A stretch of 64,000 nucleotides of DNA from Firmicutes bacterium UBA3553 (GTDB lineage: Bacteria; Bacillota; Clostridia; Tissierellales; Sedimentibacteraceae): contig DFOA01000053.1 in assembly GCA_002381185.1 (NCBI GenBank), positions 14,740-78,739 on the forward strand. The letters are read 5' to 3'. The position numbers were made by a program, and so were the translations under genes. Below are positions 26,128 to 35,735 of the stretch, piece after piece (within the stretch, counting starts at the first letter, position 1; each line of letters opens with the position of its first letter). Below the pieces are notes generated by a model. It worked only from the letters and a program-made list of their open reading frames with translations, was not told where the DNA came from and made no database searches.

Positions 26128-26874
26128 TTAATTTTTAATTTCCATCATTTTCTTTGCTGTTAATCTCTTTTTACAGTTTTCACAGATCAGCTCTTCCGGA
26201 ATATCAAGCTTTTTATTAACATACTCATATTGCTCTTTCGTAATAAAGTATCGGCCGCATTCACCGCATTTCAACAGTTTGAACTCCTTGCCCCATATTT
26301 TTCGGATTCCGCTTCCTTCTTCCATTTTAATGCATCCTGTGGGACAGACATAAGCACATGAGCCGCAGCCGATGCATTCGACTGAAGGCTCCTCATATGG
26401 TGCAGCAACCTTTTTGATCGTTCCTCTGTTAATGGTTGAGATAGCGTTACAGCCTAATTCTTCACATGCTTTAACACATAATCCGCACATGATGCAGTCA
26501 TTTCCGTAATCCATTTCAAAGCGGGAGTAATCACCTGCACCACAGTCTTCTATCATGGATTCAATCATTTCATTTTCCGGTGCTTCTGCTTTCAGAAGAC
26601 TTAGTAAGGTTCTTCGCATCCTTTTGATATCTTCAGTATTGGTTTCGACGGCCATATCCCTCATTACAGGAAAGATGCAAGAGGTAACCACTCTTTTCTT
26701 TCCGTTTTCGATGGCTTCCACGATACAGATCCTGCAGGTTGCCAGACCTCTCAGTGACTCAAGATGGCATAAGTGCGGAATGGTGATGCCGTTGCGTTTT
26801 GCGATGTCAATCAGGAATTCGCCTTTTTCGGCCATACATTCTTTTCCATTAATAATAACTGTTACAGTATTCAT
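26128..26874 (-). CDS. NuoG-like iron-sulfur subunit ([2Fe-2S] plus [4Fe-4S] clusters)
   Basis: 248 residues. The N-terminal plant-type [2Fe-2S] domain has cysteines in GITIPHLCHLESLRGLATCRICIVEA and SCIFP. A middle [4Fe-4S] His/Cys region (DYGNDCIMCGLCVKACEELGC) is followed by a second 4Fe-4S motif (CIGCGSCAYVCPTGCI) and a C-terminal zinc/rubredoxin-like C-x2-C pair. It resembles the N-terminal part of NuoG/HndD without the catalytic domain. It should pass electrons between the NuoF-like subunit and the molybdenum enzyme. It follows NuoF by 6 nt. Confidence 0.9.
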   Translation of the reverse strand: MNTVTVIINGKECMAEKGEFLIDIAKRNGITIPHLCHLESLRGLATCRICIVEAIENGKKRVVTSCIFPVMRDMAVETNTEDIKRMRRTLLSLLKAEAPENEMIESMIEDCGAGDYSRFEMDYGNDCIMCGLCVKACEELGCNAISTINRGTIKKVAAPYEEPSVECIGCGSCAYVCPTGCIKMEEGSGIRKIWGKEFKLLKCGECGRYFITKEQYEYVNKKLDIPEELICENCKKRLTAKKMMEIKN

Positions 26875-26880
26875 TTTTCC

Positions 26881-28671
26881 TCACCTCACCTTTACAGCTT
26901 TAAACTTGCAGACATCGATACAGTTTCCGCATTTAATACATTTTATCTGGTCGATGACATGAGGCTGCTTGACGCTGCCGCTAATCGCACCGGGTGCGCA
27001 GCCTTTTTTGCATAAGCCGCATCCGGCACATACGTCTTCATCAATAGTAAAAACAGTCAATTCTTTGCAAACACCTGCTCCGCATCTCTTGTCCCTGATG
27101 TGTTCAAGATATTCATCCCGGAAATATTTCAATGTACTCATAACCGGGTTCGGAGCAGTCTTCCCGAGACCGCACAAAGAAGCTTCTTTAACGGTTTCAG
27201 ATATTTCAGCCAGTAAATCCAGGTCACTTTCCTGCCCTTTGCCCTCACATATATCCGTTAAAATTTTCAGCATCTGACGAATCCCTTCACGGCAGGATAC
27301 ACATTTCCCGCAGGATTCCTCAGCCAGAAATGCAACATAGTACCTGGCAAACTCAACCATACAGGTTCTTTCGTCTGTTACGATAACCCCACCCGAGCCC
27401 ATCATGGAGCCGGCAGCTACCAACGTATCGAAGTCAATCGGTAAGTGCATCAATTCTTTTGGAATGCATCCGCCCGAAGGTCCGCCTGTCTGCACAGCCT
27501 TAAATTCTTTATCTCCAACAATACCGCCGCCGATATCAAAAATCAGCTCCTGCAGTGTTATGCCCATGGGCACTTCAACCAAGCCTGTATTTTTCACCTT
27601 GCCGACAAGTGAAAACACCTTTGTTCCTGCATTTTTAGGACTTCCGATTCCTGCAAACCATTCGCTCCCCTTTTCAAGTATGACGGGAACATTAGCCCAT
27701 GTCTCGACATTGTTTAAAATTGTGGGCTGCCCCCAGAGGCCGTATTCGGCAGACCGTATATACTTGGCTCGGGGCTCACCGGCCTTCCCTTCGATGGAAG
27801 CCATCAAAGCCGAGGATTCGCCGCATACGAAAGCTCCGCCGCCTCTCACAATCTCTATATCAAAGCTGTGATCACTTCCCAGAATATTATCTCCCAGGTA
27901 GTTAAATTCTTTAGCCTGTTCAATGGCACGATGCATATTTCCCAAGGCAAGACCATATTCATCCCGAATGTAAATATACCCATTTTGAGAATTCAATGCA
28001 ATCGAAGCGATAATCATTCCTTCCAGAACGGAATGAGGGTCTCCTTCCATGATACTTCTGTCCATAAAAGCGCCAGGATCTCCTTCATCACCGTTACAAA
28101 TAATATATTTAGGGAACCGATCAATTTTTTTGCATGTTTCCCATTTAACGCCTGTCGGAAACCCTCCGCCGCCTCTACCCCGCAGACCTGATTTTTTAAT
28201 GTCGGAAATAATATCATCTCCAGACATTTTCAGCGCCTTCTTTAAAGCTTGATACCCCCCGACTGCCAAATAATCATGAATGTCAGACGGGTCAATTTCT
28301 CCAATATTGCGCAATGCTATTTTAGTCTGTTTTTTAATGAAATCCGGTTCGCTATGTGAACGAATTCTTTTTTTAGTTTTGAGATCCAGATAAAGAAGTT
28401 TTTCGACTGCTTCGTCTTTAATAATAGTTTTTTCGATGATTTCCGGCACATCATTCAATCCAACACGATAATAAGCAATATCGTCGGGGTAAATTTTAAC
28501 AATAGGGCCTTTTTCGCAAAGTCCGTTGCAGCCTGTAGATTTAACATAGGGAACTACTTCAATATCAATCTTTCGCTTTTCTATTTCAGCCCTTAACGCT
28601 TCTAAAATTTTTTTACTGCCATTAGCTAAACATCCGGTCCCGCAGCAGACCTTAACTATTCTCTCACTCAT
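26881..28671 (-). CDS. NuoF/HndC-like NADH-binding flavoprotein
   Basis: 596 residues. An N-terminal thioredoxin-like [2Fe-2S] domain (about 1-110, CCGTGCLANGS, CNGLCEKGP) is followed by the NADH/FMN domain (GLRGRGGGGFPTGVKW; NGDEGDPGAFMDR; GESSALMASIEGKAGEPR), the [4Fe-4S] motif ESCGKCVSCREG, and a C-terminal pair of ferredoxin motifs (CAGCGLCKKGCAPGAI; CIKCGNCIDVCKF). This layout is that of NADP-reducing hydrogenase and formate dehydrogenase beta subunits. It oxidises or reduces NAD(P)H for the molybdenum hydroxylase. It overlaps NuoE by 4 nt. Confidence 0.95.
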   Translation of the reverse strand: MSERIVKVCCGTGCLANGSKKILEALRAEIEKRKIDIEVVPYVKSTGCNGLCEKGPIVKIYPDDIAYYRVGLNDVPEIIEKTIIKDEAVEKLLYLDLKTKKRIRSHSEPDFIKKQTKIALRNIGEIDPSDIHDYLAVGGYQALKKALKMSGDDIISDIKKSGLRGRGGGGFPTGVKWETCKKIDRFPKYIICNGDEGDPGAFMDRSIMEGDPHSVLEGMIIASIALNSQNGYIYIRDEYGLALGNMHRAIEQAKEFNYLGDNILGSDHSFDIEIVRGGGAFVCGESSALMASIEGKAGEPRAKYIRSAEYGLWGQPTILNNVETWANVPVILEKGSEWFAGIGSPKNAGTKVFSLVGKVKNTGLVEVPMGITLQELIFDIGGGIVGDKEFKAVQTGGPSGGCIPKELMHLPIDFDTLVAAGSMMGSGGVIVTDERTCMVEFARYYVAFLAEESCGKCVSCREGIRQMLKILTDICEGKGQESDLDLLAEISETVKEASLCGLGKTAPNPVMSTLKYFRDEYLEHIRDKRCGAGVCKELTVFTIDEDVCAGCGLCKKGCAPGAISGSVKQPHVIDQIKCIKCGNCIDVCKFKAVKVR

Positions 28672-29171
28672 TGAACTTTCACCTCCTTGTAGCTCTCAAT
28701 AATGCCGGCTATGTTCTGAGCTGTTAATTTTCCATAATACTCTCCGTTAATAACCATAACCGGCGCAAGAGCACAAGCTCCTAAACAATTGACCGTTTCA
28801 ATTGAGAAAAGTCCGTCAGGCGTTATTTCCCCTACCTTGATTCCAAGCAATTTTTCCAGCTCGGATATAATAACCATTGAAGACCTGATATGGCAGGCTG
28901 TTCCGTCACAGACCTTAATGACATATTTCCCTTTCGGATTAAGACTGAGAGCTTTATAAAAGGTTGCCATGCCATATATTTTACTTAAAGGAATTGACAG
29001 ATATTCAGAAATTGCCTCCATCGCTTCCCTTGGGATATAATTGAACTTCCTTTGGATATCCTGCATAATGGCCAGTGAAAAACGCTTTTCGGCAGGGTAC
29101 CGGGATATAATTTCTTTCATCGTATTTTCATTTACCATATTACCACTTCCATTTTGCATATTGTTCTCCAT
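28668..29171 (-). CDS. NuoE/HndA-like [2Fe-2S] thioredoxin-fold subunit
   Basis: 167 residues. The C-terminal thioredoxin-like domain holds the four cysteines of the NuoE cluster: VCDGTACHIRSS and NCLGACALAP. The N-terminal helical bundle (KEIISRYPAEKRFSLAIMQDIQ) is typical. Its stop overlaps the NuoF start (ATGA), so the two are made together. Start ATG at 29171; a later in-frame ATG is possible. Confidence 0.95.
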   Translation of the reverse strand: MENNMQNGSGNMVNENTMKEIISRYPAEKRFSLAIMQDIQRKFNYIPREAMEAISEYLSIPLSKIYGMATFYKALSLNPKGKYVIKVCDGTACHIRSSMVIISELEKLLGIKVGEITPDGLFSIETVNCLGACALAPVMVINGEYYGKLTAQNIAGIIESYKEVKVQ

Positions 29172-29207
29172 CTTATCAACCCCTATTGTCCACTTTTCTT
29201 TTATACC

Positions 29208-31484
29208 CTACTCCCTCACTACTTCCATTCTATGGCTGTAAACGCTTATAATATGAATCCCGTCTTCTTTTTCTGCATACCGTACCCAGTAAGTCACATT
29301 TTTAAAACGTAAATTAGCAAGATAGCTGGAGTCTTCAGGATTGTAAAAGCGCTCACCCGAGATTTTGGAATGCTCTATTACTTTCTCTATGTCTTCAGCG
29401 AGAATAAATCTTTCCTCCATGGTTTTCCATATTTCATCAGCAATTACCAAATTCAATACGTTTTTCTTATCCAGATACGTTTCAGGTTCTTCATTCCATA
29501 TTTCACTTAAAAGCCTGCTTTTTAGGCCGGCTCTGTTTGCGTGCCGCTGTGAAAGATTTGGCATTTTTTTATTTGCTGTTTCATCCAAATTCTCCCCAAA
29601 AATCAGGTCCAGAATATGATAGGTTCTTTTACCGCCCTCCACAAACAAATCTTTGCACATAGCACAGTAAACCAAAATATCTTTATCACTTTCATTTATT
29701 CGGTCTTTCACAAAATTTTCTGTTTGCTCTCTGTTGGCAAAATAGACAAGTCCGCCGTATCCGCAGCATTTCGTTTTTTCTTTTGAATATTTCAGCTCCT
29801 GTATTTCATAACCAAGCTTTACCGCAATATTCCTCAGACTTTCGTGAATATTTTTATTATGCCTTGTTGAGCAGGCATCATGGACATTCAAAATGTGGTT
29901 TTTCCCATTTTGTGCAGTTTCCGGAAGTCCATAGCTTTCAAAAATTTCCCACAAAGATATAAAATGTATCTCCGGAAGATATTTTTCAAAAATGCCGCAA
30001 CAGCTTGAGCACGCCAGAATAAAAGTAGGTTTGCCCATTTCATCCCATGCGTTTCTTAATCTTTCAATACTTTTTTCCATCAAATCCCGTCTGCCTGCCC
30101 AGTCGGCGGGAGCGCCGCAGCAGCCGAGCATTATTCCGACGCCTTCTTTTATCCTGGATAAAAGATATTTATAAGCTTTTTCGACATACTCCGGAGAGGA
30201 CGCTGAAAGCTGGCATCCCGGATAGAAAAAATAACGTACTTCCGGAGTTGCAGGAGGTAATTTTACCATAAAAAATTGCCCGCTATTGCTGAATTCCATA
30301 TCTTTCAAAGCAAAATCATGGGCTGAAACCGGCATTTTGCCCTGTTTCACCATACTTTCCCTTGTTTCCTGTATGATATCCTTCATGCTGACGTCCACAT
30401 GACATTGTTCACCGCATAACCCACACATTGTACAGGAATTTATCATCTTATTTGCATATCGTGTACCCATGATAACATTTTCGTTATTATTAATCTGCCT
30501 TATATAATTTTTCGGACTAATATTGAATTTCCTCATATGACTGCACGAATCAATACATTTTGTGCATCTGCATTTAAAGCATCGTCCTGCTTCATTTACA
30601 GCCTCATCCTCACTGTATATGTCACCGGTTCTTACAACGGCTGCTGCAGGTTCAATGTCCTCCGCTTCATAATTAAGAGGTGTTTCAAATGGCCCTTCCC
30701 TTTCCCTTGCAGCCGTCATGGAAATTTTCTTTACATATCTCTCCATGGAAGATGCAGCTCGCCTGCCTGAACTTACTGATAAAATAACAGAGCCTTTTTT
30801 ATATAAAAGACTTCCCCCGGCAAATAAGGATGAATATTCTACTTGAAAAGTCTCAGGATTAATTTGAAGATTTTCGTCCCATTCTCCTGTGCCAAGGAAA
30901 ACCGCATTATTCTCTTTAATAATCTCGTTTAAATCTTTTTCGCTGATACATCTGTTTAAAATCACCTCAATATCTGACTTGCTAAATATTTGAAGTTCTT
31001 CTTCTATAATAGCCTTATCAAGGGTTGCACCTTCGTAATCCCATAATCTGCCGCCTAGTTTATCCGACTTTTCATAAATAGTGACCTTAAAACCTTTTTT
31101 GTCAAGCTCCAATGCAGCCGAAATCCCGCTTAAACCTCCTCCGATTACAGCAGCCTTTCCAACGCCCTTAGGAATGGGCCGTGTTTTTTTAGGTTGTGTG
31201 TATCCATACCTGACTGCTGCCTTTTCAAGCTCACATATCCTTATTGCTCCACCGACAGCCTCTCTTACACACACACTTTCACAAGGATGGTCACATATCA
31301 TCCCAAGCACTCTAGTAAAAGGCATTCGTTTCTCCAATATTTTATAGGCTTTTTTAAAATCGCCTTTTTCTATCTCCGCCATAAATGCCGGCACATCCAC
31401 GTGAATAGGGCACCATGCTGCACATGCTGCAGGTTCATCATAAATACATCTGTCACCCGTTTTCAGCAATCTTTCATTGTCCAT
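29208..31484 (-). CDS. Dicluster-binding NAD(P)/FAD oxidoreductase with HdrB-like CCG domains
   Basis: 758 residues from the ATG at 31484, with GGAGG 8 nt upstream. N-terminal GltD-like cysteine-rich region (CAAWCPIHVDVPAFM; MICDHPCESVCVREA), FAD/NAD Rossmann domain (AAVIGGGLSGISAALELD), two ferredoxin motifs (CRCTKCIDSCS; CTMCGLCGEQC), then two cysteine-rich CCG domains (FFYPGCQLSAS ... MLGCCGAPADW; VHDACSTRH ... TKCCGYGGLVYFA), ending in a small domain with VTYWVRYAEKEDGIHII. It resembles the flavoprotein found with molybdenum hydroxylases in Desulfovibrio. It may link thiol/quinone-type or heterodisulfide-like chemistry to the enzyme; exact reaction unknown. Confidence 0.88.
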   Translation of the reverse strand: MDNERLLKTGDRCIYDEPAACAAWCPIHVDVPAFMAEIEKGDFKKAYKILEKRMPFTRVLGMICDHPCESVCVREAVGGAIRICELEKAAVRYGYTQPKKTRPIPKGVGKAAVIGGGLSGISAALELDKKGFKVTIYEKSDKLGGRLWDYEGATLDKAIIEEELQIFSKSDIEVILNRCISEKDLNEIIKENNAVFLGTGEWDENLQINPETFQVEYSSLFAGGSLLYKKGSVILSVSSGRRAASSMERYVKKISMTAAREREGPFETPLNYEAEDIEPAAAVVRTGDIYSEDEAVNEAGRCFKCRCTKCIDSCSHMRKFNISPKNYIRQINNNENVIMGTRYANKMINSCTMCGLCGEQCHVDVSMKDIIQETRESMVKQGKMPVSAHDFALKDMEFSNSGQFFMVKLPPATPEVRYFFYPGCQLSASSPEYVEKAYKYLLSRIKEGVGIMLGCCGAPADWAGRRDLMEKSIERLRNAWDEMGKPTFILACSSCCGIFEKYLPEIHFISLWEIFESYGLPETAQNGKNHILNVHDACSTRHNKNIHESLRNIAVKLGYEIQELKYSKEKTKCCGYGGLVYFANREQTENFVKDRINESDKDILVYCAMCKDLFVEGGKRTYHILDLIFGENLDETANKKMPNLSQRHANRAGLKSRLLSEIWNEEPETYLDKKNVLNLVIADEIWKTMEERFILAEDIEKVIEHSKISGERFYNPEDSSYLANLRFKNVTYWVRYAEKEDGIHIISVYSHRMEVVRE

Positions 31485-31568
31485 TGAGGATACCTCCATT
31501 AGTGAAGCTTAAAATCAGAAAAAAGTTTGCTCTGCAAATTCTCCTCCAGATATTTTGCAGCCTGTAAC

Positions 31569-31616
31569 AATATGGAATTGGAGATTTCGTATTAGATACT
31601 ACTCCAATTCCATATT
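31569..31616. other. Perfect 15-bp hairpin inside the operon
   Basis: AATATGGAATTGGAG (31569-31583) and CTCCAATTCCATATT (31602-31616) pair perfectly with an 18-nt loop. On the minus strand no T-run follows, so transcription probably continues from the molybdenum hydroxylase into the flavoprotein gene. It may act as a processing or stability element that sets subunit ratios. Confidence 0.6.
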
Positions 31617-31647
31617 TTCAGTTTAATTTACATCTGCATAATATAAG

Positions 31648-34374
31648 CTAAAGTTTTCTCAAGCCCTCCAAAACCCTTTCCGGATATGCCGGAAGTTTAG
31701 TTATACGTACTCCGGTAGCATTGTAGATTGCATTGATAATCGCTGCATGCGGCGCAGATAGAGGCATTTCTCCGGCACCTGCCGCACCGTAATAGCTCAG
31801 TGGTCTTGGGGTCTCCTGGTGAATAAGCACGATATTGTCAGGAACATCTTTGATTTCCGGGATTCCGCAGCGTATAAGAGTCGTATGCTTTTTCAAATCT
31901 TCAAAGTCTTCGCTGAGGGCAAGACCTATTCCCTGTGCCAGGCCGCCGTAAAGCTGACCTTCAAGGACCAGTTTATTCACGATTGTACCGCAGTCGGAGG
32001 CCAGGGTAAGTTTTTCAACTTTGGTCTCACCGGTTGTAGTATCAACCGCAACTTCCGCTAAAAGCACACCATACATATAGACTGGGAATGGATTTCCCTG
32101 CCCTGTAGCCACATCACATGCAGTACATGGTGCAGTCCATTTTCCCTCATATTTTACCGGCAGCTTTTCAGCAATCATTTCATCATAGGTGCGGAAAGTG
32201 CCATCAGGTTTTTCCAGCGCATCCAAAAGATTTCTACATGCCACTGTTATGGCATTACCTGTCATCACGTTTGAACGGCTTCCCCCTGCAGGTCCGCTGT
32301 TTGGTGTAATTGCCATGTTATTCATCACAAGTTTTATTTGTTCCGGCTTGATACAGAGCGGCCTTAATGTTTCATAGGCAAAGCTCAGTGCTCCCATATC
32401 TGCACCCTGACCATGGTCTTCCCATGAGCTGTATACAGCAACTCCATCCGGTGTTATCTCTGCACATGCTTCTGATGAATCCGCACCGTCAAGTCCGCAG
32501 CCATACTCAAGCAGTGTGATGCCTGCGCCGTATTTGATATCTCCGCCTCGTGCATTCCTGGCTGCGGCATTTTTCTTAGCCTCCTGGTACAGAGGTCTTA
32601 TTTTATCAAGCAGCTGCGGGTAAGCAATGACATCAGGCGGACATCCGGTAGGAGTGGTTGAGCCTTCTCTATATACATTTATATATCTGAACTCTAACGG
32701 ATCCATGCCGATTTTTTCAGCCAGTTCATCTATCAATACTTCTGAAGAGAACAAGCTTTGGGGTGAACCGTAACCTCTGAAAGCGGAACCCCATGCATGA
32801 TTTGTTGCAACTGTTCTGCCCTCGCCTCTGATATTGGGGATATTGTAACCGGCACCTATGAACTGATGTCCTCTCATTGTCAGAAGGTCGCCAAATTCAC
32901 AGTAGGGACCATGGTCAACCGTCCAGTCTGATTCCATAGCAACAAGTTTTCCATACTGATCAGCACCTAACTTGAGGTTGATGAAGAACGGTGATCTTTT
33001 TCCCGTATAAGTAATCTGCTGATACATGTTGAATTCGAGGAATACCGGTCTCTTAGCAACAAGTGCGGCAACACCAAGCAGGCCTTCCATGGTCGGACTG
33101 AATTTATATCCAAAGGTTCCTCCTGCATTATTTTGGACGATAAATAATTTTTCCAGGGGCATACCAATACCTTCCGCTACCATTAAAGCATGCAGATGAA
33201 TGCCTATGCTCTTGGAATGAATAATCAAATTTTCTTTTTCATCAAGGTATGCAAACCCCACATCCGGTTCAATAGGAAGATGAGGCTGTCTTCCAACATA
33301 AAAATCATCCTCAGCTACATAAGGCAGACTATCCATTAAAGGCGCGGTGTCATTGCCTTTAACCGTCTGGGTTTCAAAATACACGTTGGGAGTACCGGGA
33401 TGTATTTCAATTGCATATTCATCCATAGCTTCAGGTGCGCTCATATATGCCGGCAATTCTTCCAGCTCAACCTGAACTTTTGCAGCTGCCTGTTCGGCCT
33501 GCCAAGGAGTATCTGCTAATACCATAGCAATAGCGTCTCCAAACTGGAATACCTTCTTATCATTAAGAATCGGTCTTTCTTTACCGTCCCCTTTGTTCTG
33601 CGGGAAGGCCAAACCATTGATTCTGTTTGTTCCGGGAACGTCCTTGTAAGTGATAACCCTGAATACTCCCGGCATTTTTTCAGCTTCTTTAGTATCTATA
33701 GAAAGGATATTTGCATGAGACACTTTAGCTTGAACAAGCTTGATATGCAAAGTATTTTTAGGAAGTTTCAGCCCCAAATCCCCTCCAAAATCCCAGGTTC
33801 CTGTAACTTTTGCAGCAGCTGACGGCCTGACTGCTTTTGACCCGAGAATGCTTTCTCCAGCCTTTAGTTTAAACCACATATCTTCTGTTTTTATTTCACC
33901 TCTCATTAGCTTTGCAGCATCCATAACCGCATCCACTAATGGCTTGTACCCTGTACATCTGCAAAGGTTTCTGTTTTTCTGGAACCAGTCTCTTACATCT
34001 TCTCTGGTAGGATTTATGTTTTGATTCAACAATGCCATTGCAGAAACAATAAATCCCGGAGTACAGAAACCGCACTGTGCTGACCCGTGAACCATCCAGG
34101 CAAGTTGAAGCGGGTGCAGTCTATCCTTTGTGCCTACGCCTTCGATTGTAATAATCCGGGCACCATCTGGGATTCTTTCCATCTTGTAGAGACAAGATCT
34201 TACAGGCACACCGTCCCACAGAACCGTGCATGCACCGCATTCTCCTTTCCCACCACAACCAACCTTGGTTCCCGTGAGTAAGAGCTTATTTCTTAATATA
34301 TCTGCGAGGGTTTCATCAGCATTCGCTGTTATATGTTTTTTTATTCCATTAATGAATAAGGTTTTCTCAATCAT
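31648..34374 (-). CDS. Molybdenum hydroxylase (aldehyde oxidoreductase / xanthine dehydrogenase family), single chain
   Basis: 908 residues, the length of Desulfovibrio Mop-type aldehyde oxidoreductase. First [2Fe-2S] cluster: C40, C46, C49, C61 (KVGCGGKGECGACTVLWDG). Second: C101, C104, C138, C140 (AQCGFCTPGF; NLCRCTGYKPLV). The remainder is the molybdopterin-binding region with GGTFGYKFSPTMEG, AFRGYGSPQS, and the catalytic glutamate in GAAGAGEMPL (E869). No FAD domain is present, so electrons leave through partner proteins, fitting the NuoEFG-like genes beside it. The substrate may be an aldehyde or an N-heterocycle; the sequence does not decide. Confidence 0.95.
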   Translation of the reverse strand: MIEKTLFINGIKKHITANADETLADILRNKLLLTGTKVGCGGKGECGACTVLWDGVPVRSCLYKMERIPDGARIITIEGVGTKDRLHPLQLAWMVHGSAQCGFCTPGFIVSAMALLNQNINPTREDVRDWFQKNRNLCRCTGYKPLVDAVMDAAKLMRGEIKTEDMWFKLKAGESILGSKAVRPSAAAKVTGTWDFGGDLGLKLPKNTLHIKLVQAKVSHANILSIDTKEAEKMPGVFRVITYKDVPGTNRINGLAFPQNKGDGKERPILNDKKVFQFGDAIAMVLADTPWQAEQAAAKVQVELEELPAYMSAPEAMDEYAIEIHPGTPNVYFETQTVKGNDTAPLMDSLPYVAEDDFYVGRQPHLPIEPDVGFAYLDEKENLIIHSKSIGIHLHALMVAEGIGMPLEKLFIVQNNAGGTFGYKFSPTMEGLLGVAALVAKRPVFLEFNMYQQITYTGKRSPFFINLKLGADQYGKLVAMESDWTVDHGPYCEFGDLLTMRGHQFIGAGYNIPNIRGEGRTVATNHAWGSAFRGYGSPQSLFSSEVLIDELAEKIGMDPLEFRYINVYREGSTTPTGCPPDVIAYPQLLDKIRPLYQEAKKNAAARNARGGDIKYGAGITLLEYGCGLDGADSSEACAEITPDGVAVYSSWEDHGQGADMGALSFAYETLRPLCIKPEQIKLVMNNMAITPNSGPAGGSRSNVMTGNAITVACRNLLDALEKPDGTFRTYDEMIAEKLPVKYEGKWTAPCTACDVATGQGNPFPVYMYGVLLAEVAVDTTTGETKVEKLTLASDCGTIVNKLVLEGQLYGGLAQGIGLALSEDFEDLKKHTTLIRCGIPEIKDVPDNIVLIHQETPRPLSYYGAAGAGEMPLSAPHAAIINAIYNATGVRITKLPAYPERVLEGLRKL

Positions 34375-34435
34375 GCAATCATCTCCTTTTTATTCTTACT
34401 ATTTAGAAATACCCCTATTATTCAGACAATTATTT

Positions 34436-34882
34436 TTATTGCTCCACTTCAAACAATTCTTTAAATTTCGCTGCAACTATCCTTTTCTTGTTTATGTTGG
34501 ACTTGACAGCATCTACGTATTCTATTGCCCTTGTAGGACAGTATTTTGCGCATAATGGGTTACTGTCACACAAACTGCACTTCAATATTTTCTTTTGCCT
34601 GGAGCTGTAGTGAATATTTCCCAAAGAGCACGCGCTAATACAAAGCTTGCATCCAATACATTTATTCGGATCTACTACGACCGTGCTGTTTTCATCTCTC
34701 GAAATAGCTTTTCTCGGACATACTTTCATACATGAAGCATCTTCGCACTGCATACACATTACAGGTACTGAAACTTCCGCCTCTTCAAAAGTGATTACAT
34801 TAACTGCAGAATTTGAACAAACTGACTCACAGGTTTTGCAGTTATTGCATTTTTCAGGAGAAATTATTAAAATCTTGTTCAT
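34436..34882 (-). CDS. HycB/CooF-type polyferredoxin
   Basis: 148 residues with four [4Fe-4S] binding motifs: CNNCKTCESVCS, CMQCEDASCMKVCP, CIGCKLCISACS and CSLCDSNPLCAKYCP, arranged as in HycB/CooF/DMSO-reductase B subunits. It probably carries electrons between the molybdenum hydroxylase and the flavoprotein. The ATG at 34882 fits the family's usual beginning, but its ribosome site is oddly far away (see the 34880-34926 entry). Confidence 0.9.
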   Translation of the reverse strand: MNKILIISPEKCNNCKTCESVCSNSAVNVITFEEAEVSVPVMCMQCEDASCMKVCPRKAISRDENSTVVVDPNKCIGCKLCISACSLGNIHYSSRQKKILKCSLCDSNPLCAKYCPTRAIEYVDAVKSNINKKRIVAAKFKELFEVEQ

Positions 34883-34926
34883 AATAAGCCTGGTTACCGC
34901 AATTGCGATACCAGTTTCACCTCCTT
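34880..34926 (-). promoter_or_regulatory. Distant ribosome site with intervening hairpin
   Basis: The only good Shine-Dalgarno sequence, AAGGAGG (34926-34920), lies about 37 nt upstream of the ferredoxin ATG. Between them CTGGTATCGC...GCGGTAACCAG can fold into a hairpin that would bring the two closer. The frame is open between them but has no standard start. Confidence 0.4.
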
Positions 34927-35030
34927 AAATTTAATTTGTTATTTTTATTGTCAGCAGGACTGCTTTCAATATAATATTAAAAGCAAATGCCATGCCGGCA
35001 AATATAAAAACCGAAATCGCAAAGATGTAC

Positions 35031-35489
35031 TCATGATGATTCCCTATTCCCAAATTCATAATCATGATTTGTCAGTATTTCTTGTACCTTTTCATAGCTT
35101 TTCACCAGTATATTGCCGCATTTTAATCTGTATTCCTGATTGTTATTCCAATCTGTCACACTGATTACACCTACAAGATCTCTGCACTCTGTCCCCCCAA
35201 ACTCTGATTCAAACCATTCTGTATATTCATCAACCATACTGGAATATCCTTGTTTTGGATATTCAATGCTGCTCCCTTTTCCTGCATAAAGACCCAGAAT
35301 CGCAATCCCCCCCGTCAGCACTCCACATATCTTCGGAGCACTTCCGATACCTATACAGAAACCATTTAAAGCTCTTAATAAATCTTCATTTTCTTTTTCT
35401 TCTTCATCAAGTGCCATTTTCACCATAATCTGAGTACAGCGATAGCCTTCATTAAATAGCTTAAACATCTTAAAAGCCGTATCATCCAT
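35031..35489 (-). CDS. C-GCAxxG-C-C family redox protein (DVU_1555-like)
   Basis: 152 residues from the ATG at 35489, chosen because AAGGGGGA is 6 nt upstream. Cysteines fall in the family pattern: NEGYRCTQIM, GFCIGIGSAPKICGVLTGG, GGTECRDLVG and RLKCGNIL. Such proteins accompany molybdenum hydroxylase clusters in Desulfovibrio (named after DVU_1555) and are thought to help in redox or cofactor maturation; the biochemical role is unknown. It is followed by the polyferredoxin gene and preceded by the small zinc-ribbon protein by about 36 nt. Confidence 0.8.
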   Translation of the reverse strand: MDDTAFKMFKLFNEGYRCTQIMVKMALDEEEKENEDLLRALNGFCIGIGSAPKICGVLTGGIAILGLYAGKGSSIEYPKQGYSSMVDEYTEWFESEFGGTECRDLVGVISVTDWNNNQEYRLKCGNILVKSYEKVQEILTNHDYEFGNRESS

Positions 35490-35525
35490 AATCTGTCCCC
35501 CTTTTCCGGCAACCATGAGGATTCA

Positions 35526-35732
35526 TTATTTATCCTCCAGTTCTTTTTCGACCATCAACATTTTGCCCAGAGCTAAATCCTCTCCCACAAATACATTATG
35601 ACACTGTGGACACTTCATCAGCTCCACTTCAAAATTTCCTCCAAGGTAGTTTGCCTTTACTTTGCAAAGCACCAATTTTTCCTTGCATTTATCGCATATC
35701 CATGGCATATCACGTTCGTTTTCCTCTTTCAT
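35526..35732 (-). CDS. Small CxxC redox/zinc-ribbon protein (DVU_1557-like)
   Basis: 68 residues with two CxxC pairs, PWICDKCKEKL and LMKCPQCHNVF, and a hydrophilic C-terminus. It matches the short redox protein that occurs in Desulfovibrio-type aldehyde oxidoreductase clusters. It is the first gene after the sigma-54 promoter. The ribosome site AAGGAG is provided by the end of a short relic frame immediately upstream. Confidence 0.8.
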   Translation of the reverse strand: MKEENERDMPWICDKCKEKLVLCKVKANYLGGNFEVELMKCPQCHNVFVGEDLALGKMLMVEKELEDK

Positions 35733-35735
35733 ATC

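Noticed and set aside
31648..34374. Possible selenocysteine in the molybdenum hydroxylase
   Set aside because: No in-frame TGA was present; the reading frame is continuous.
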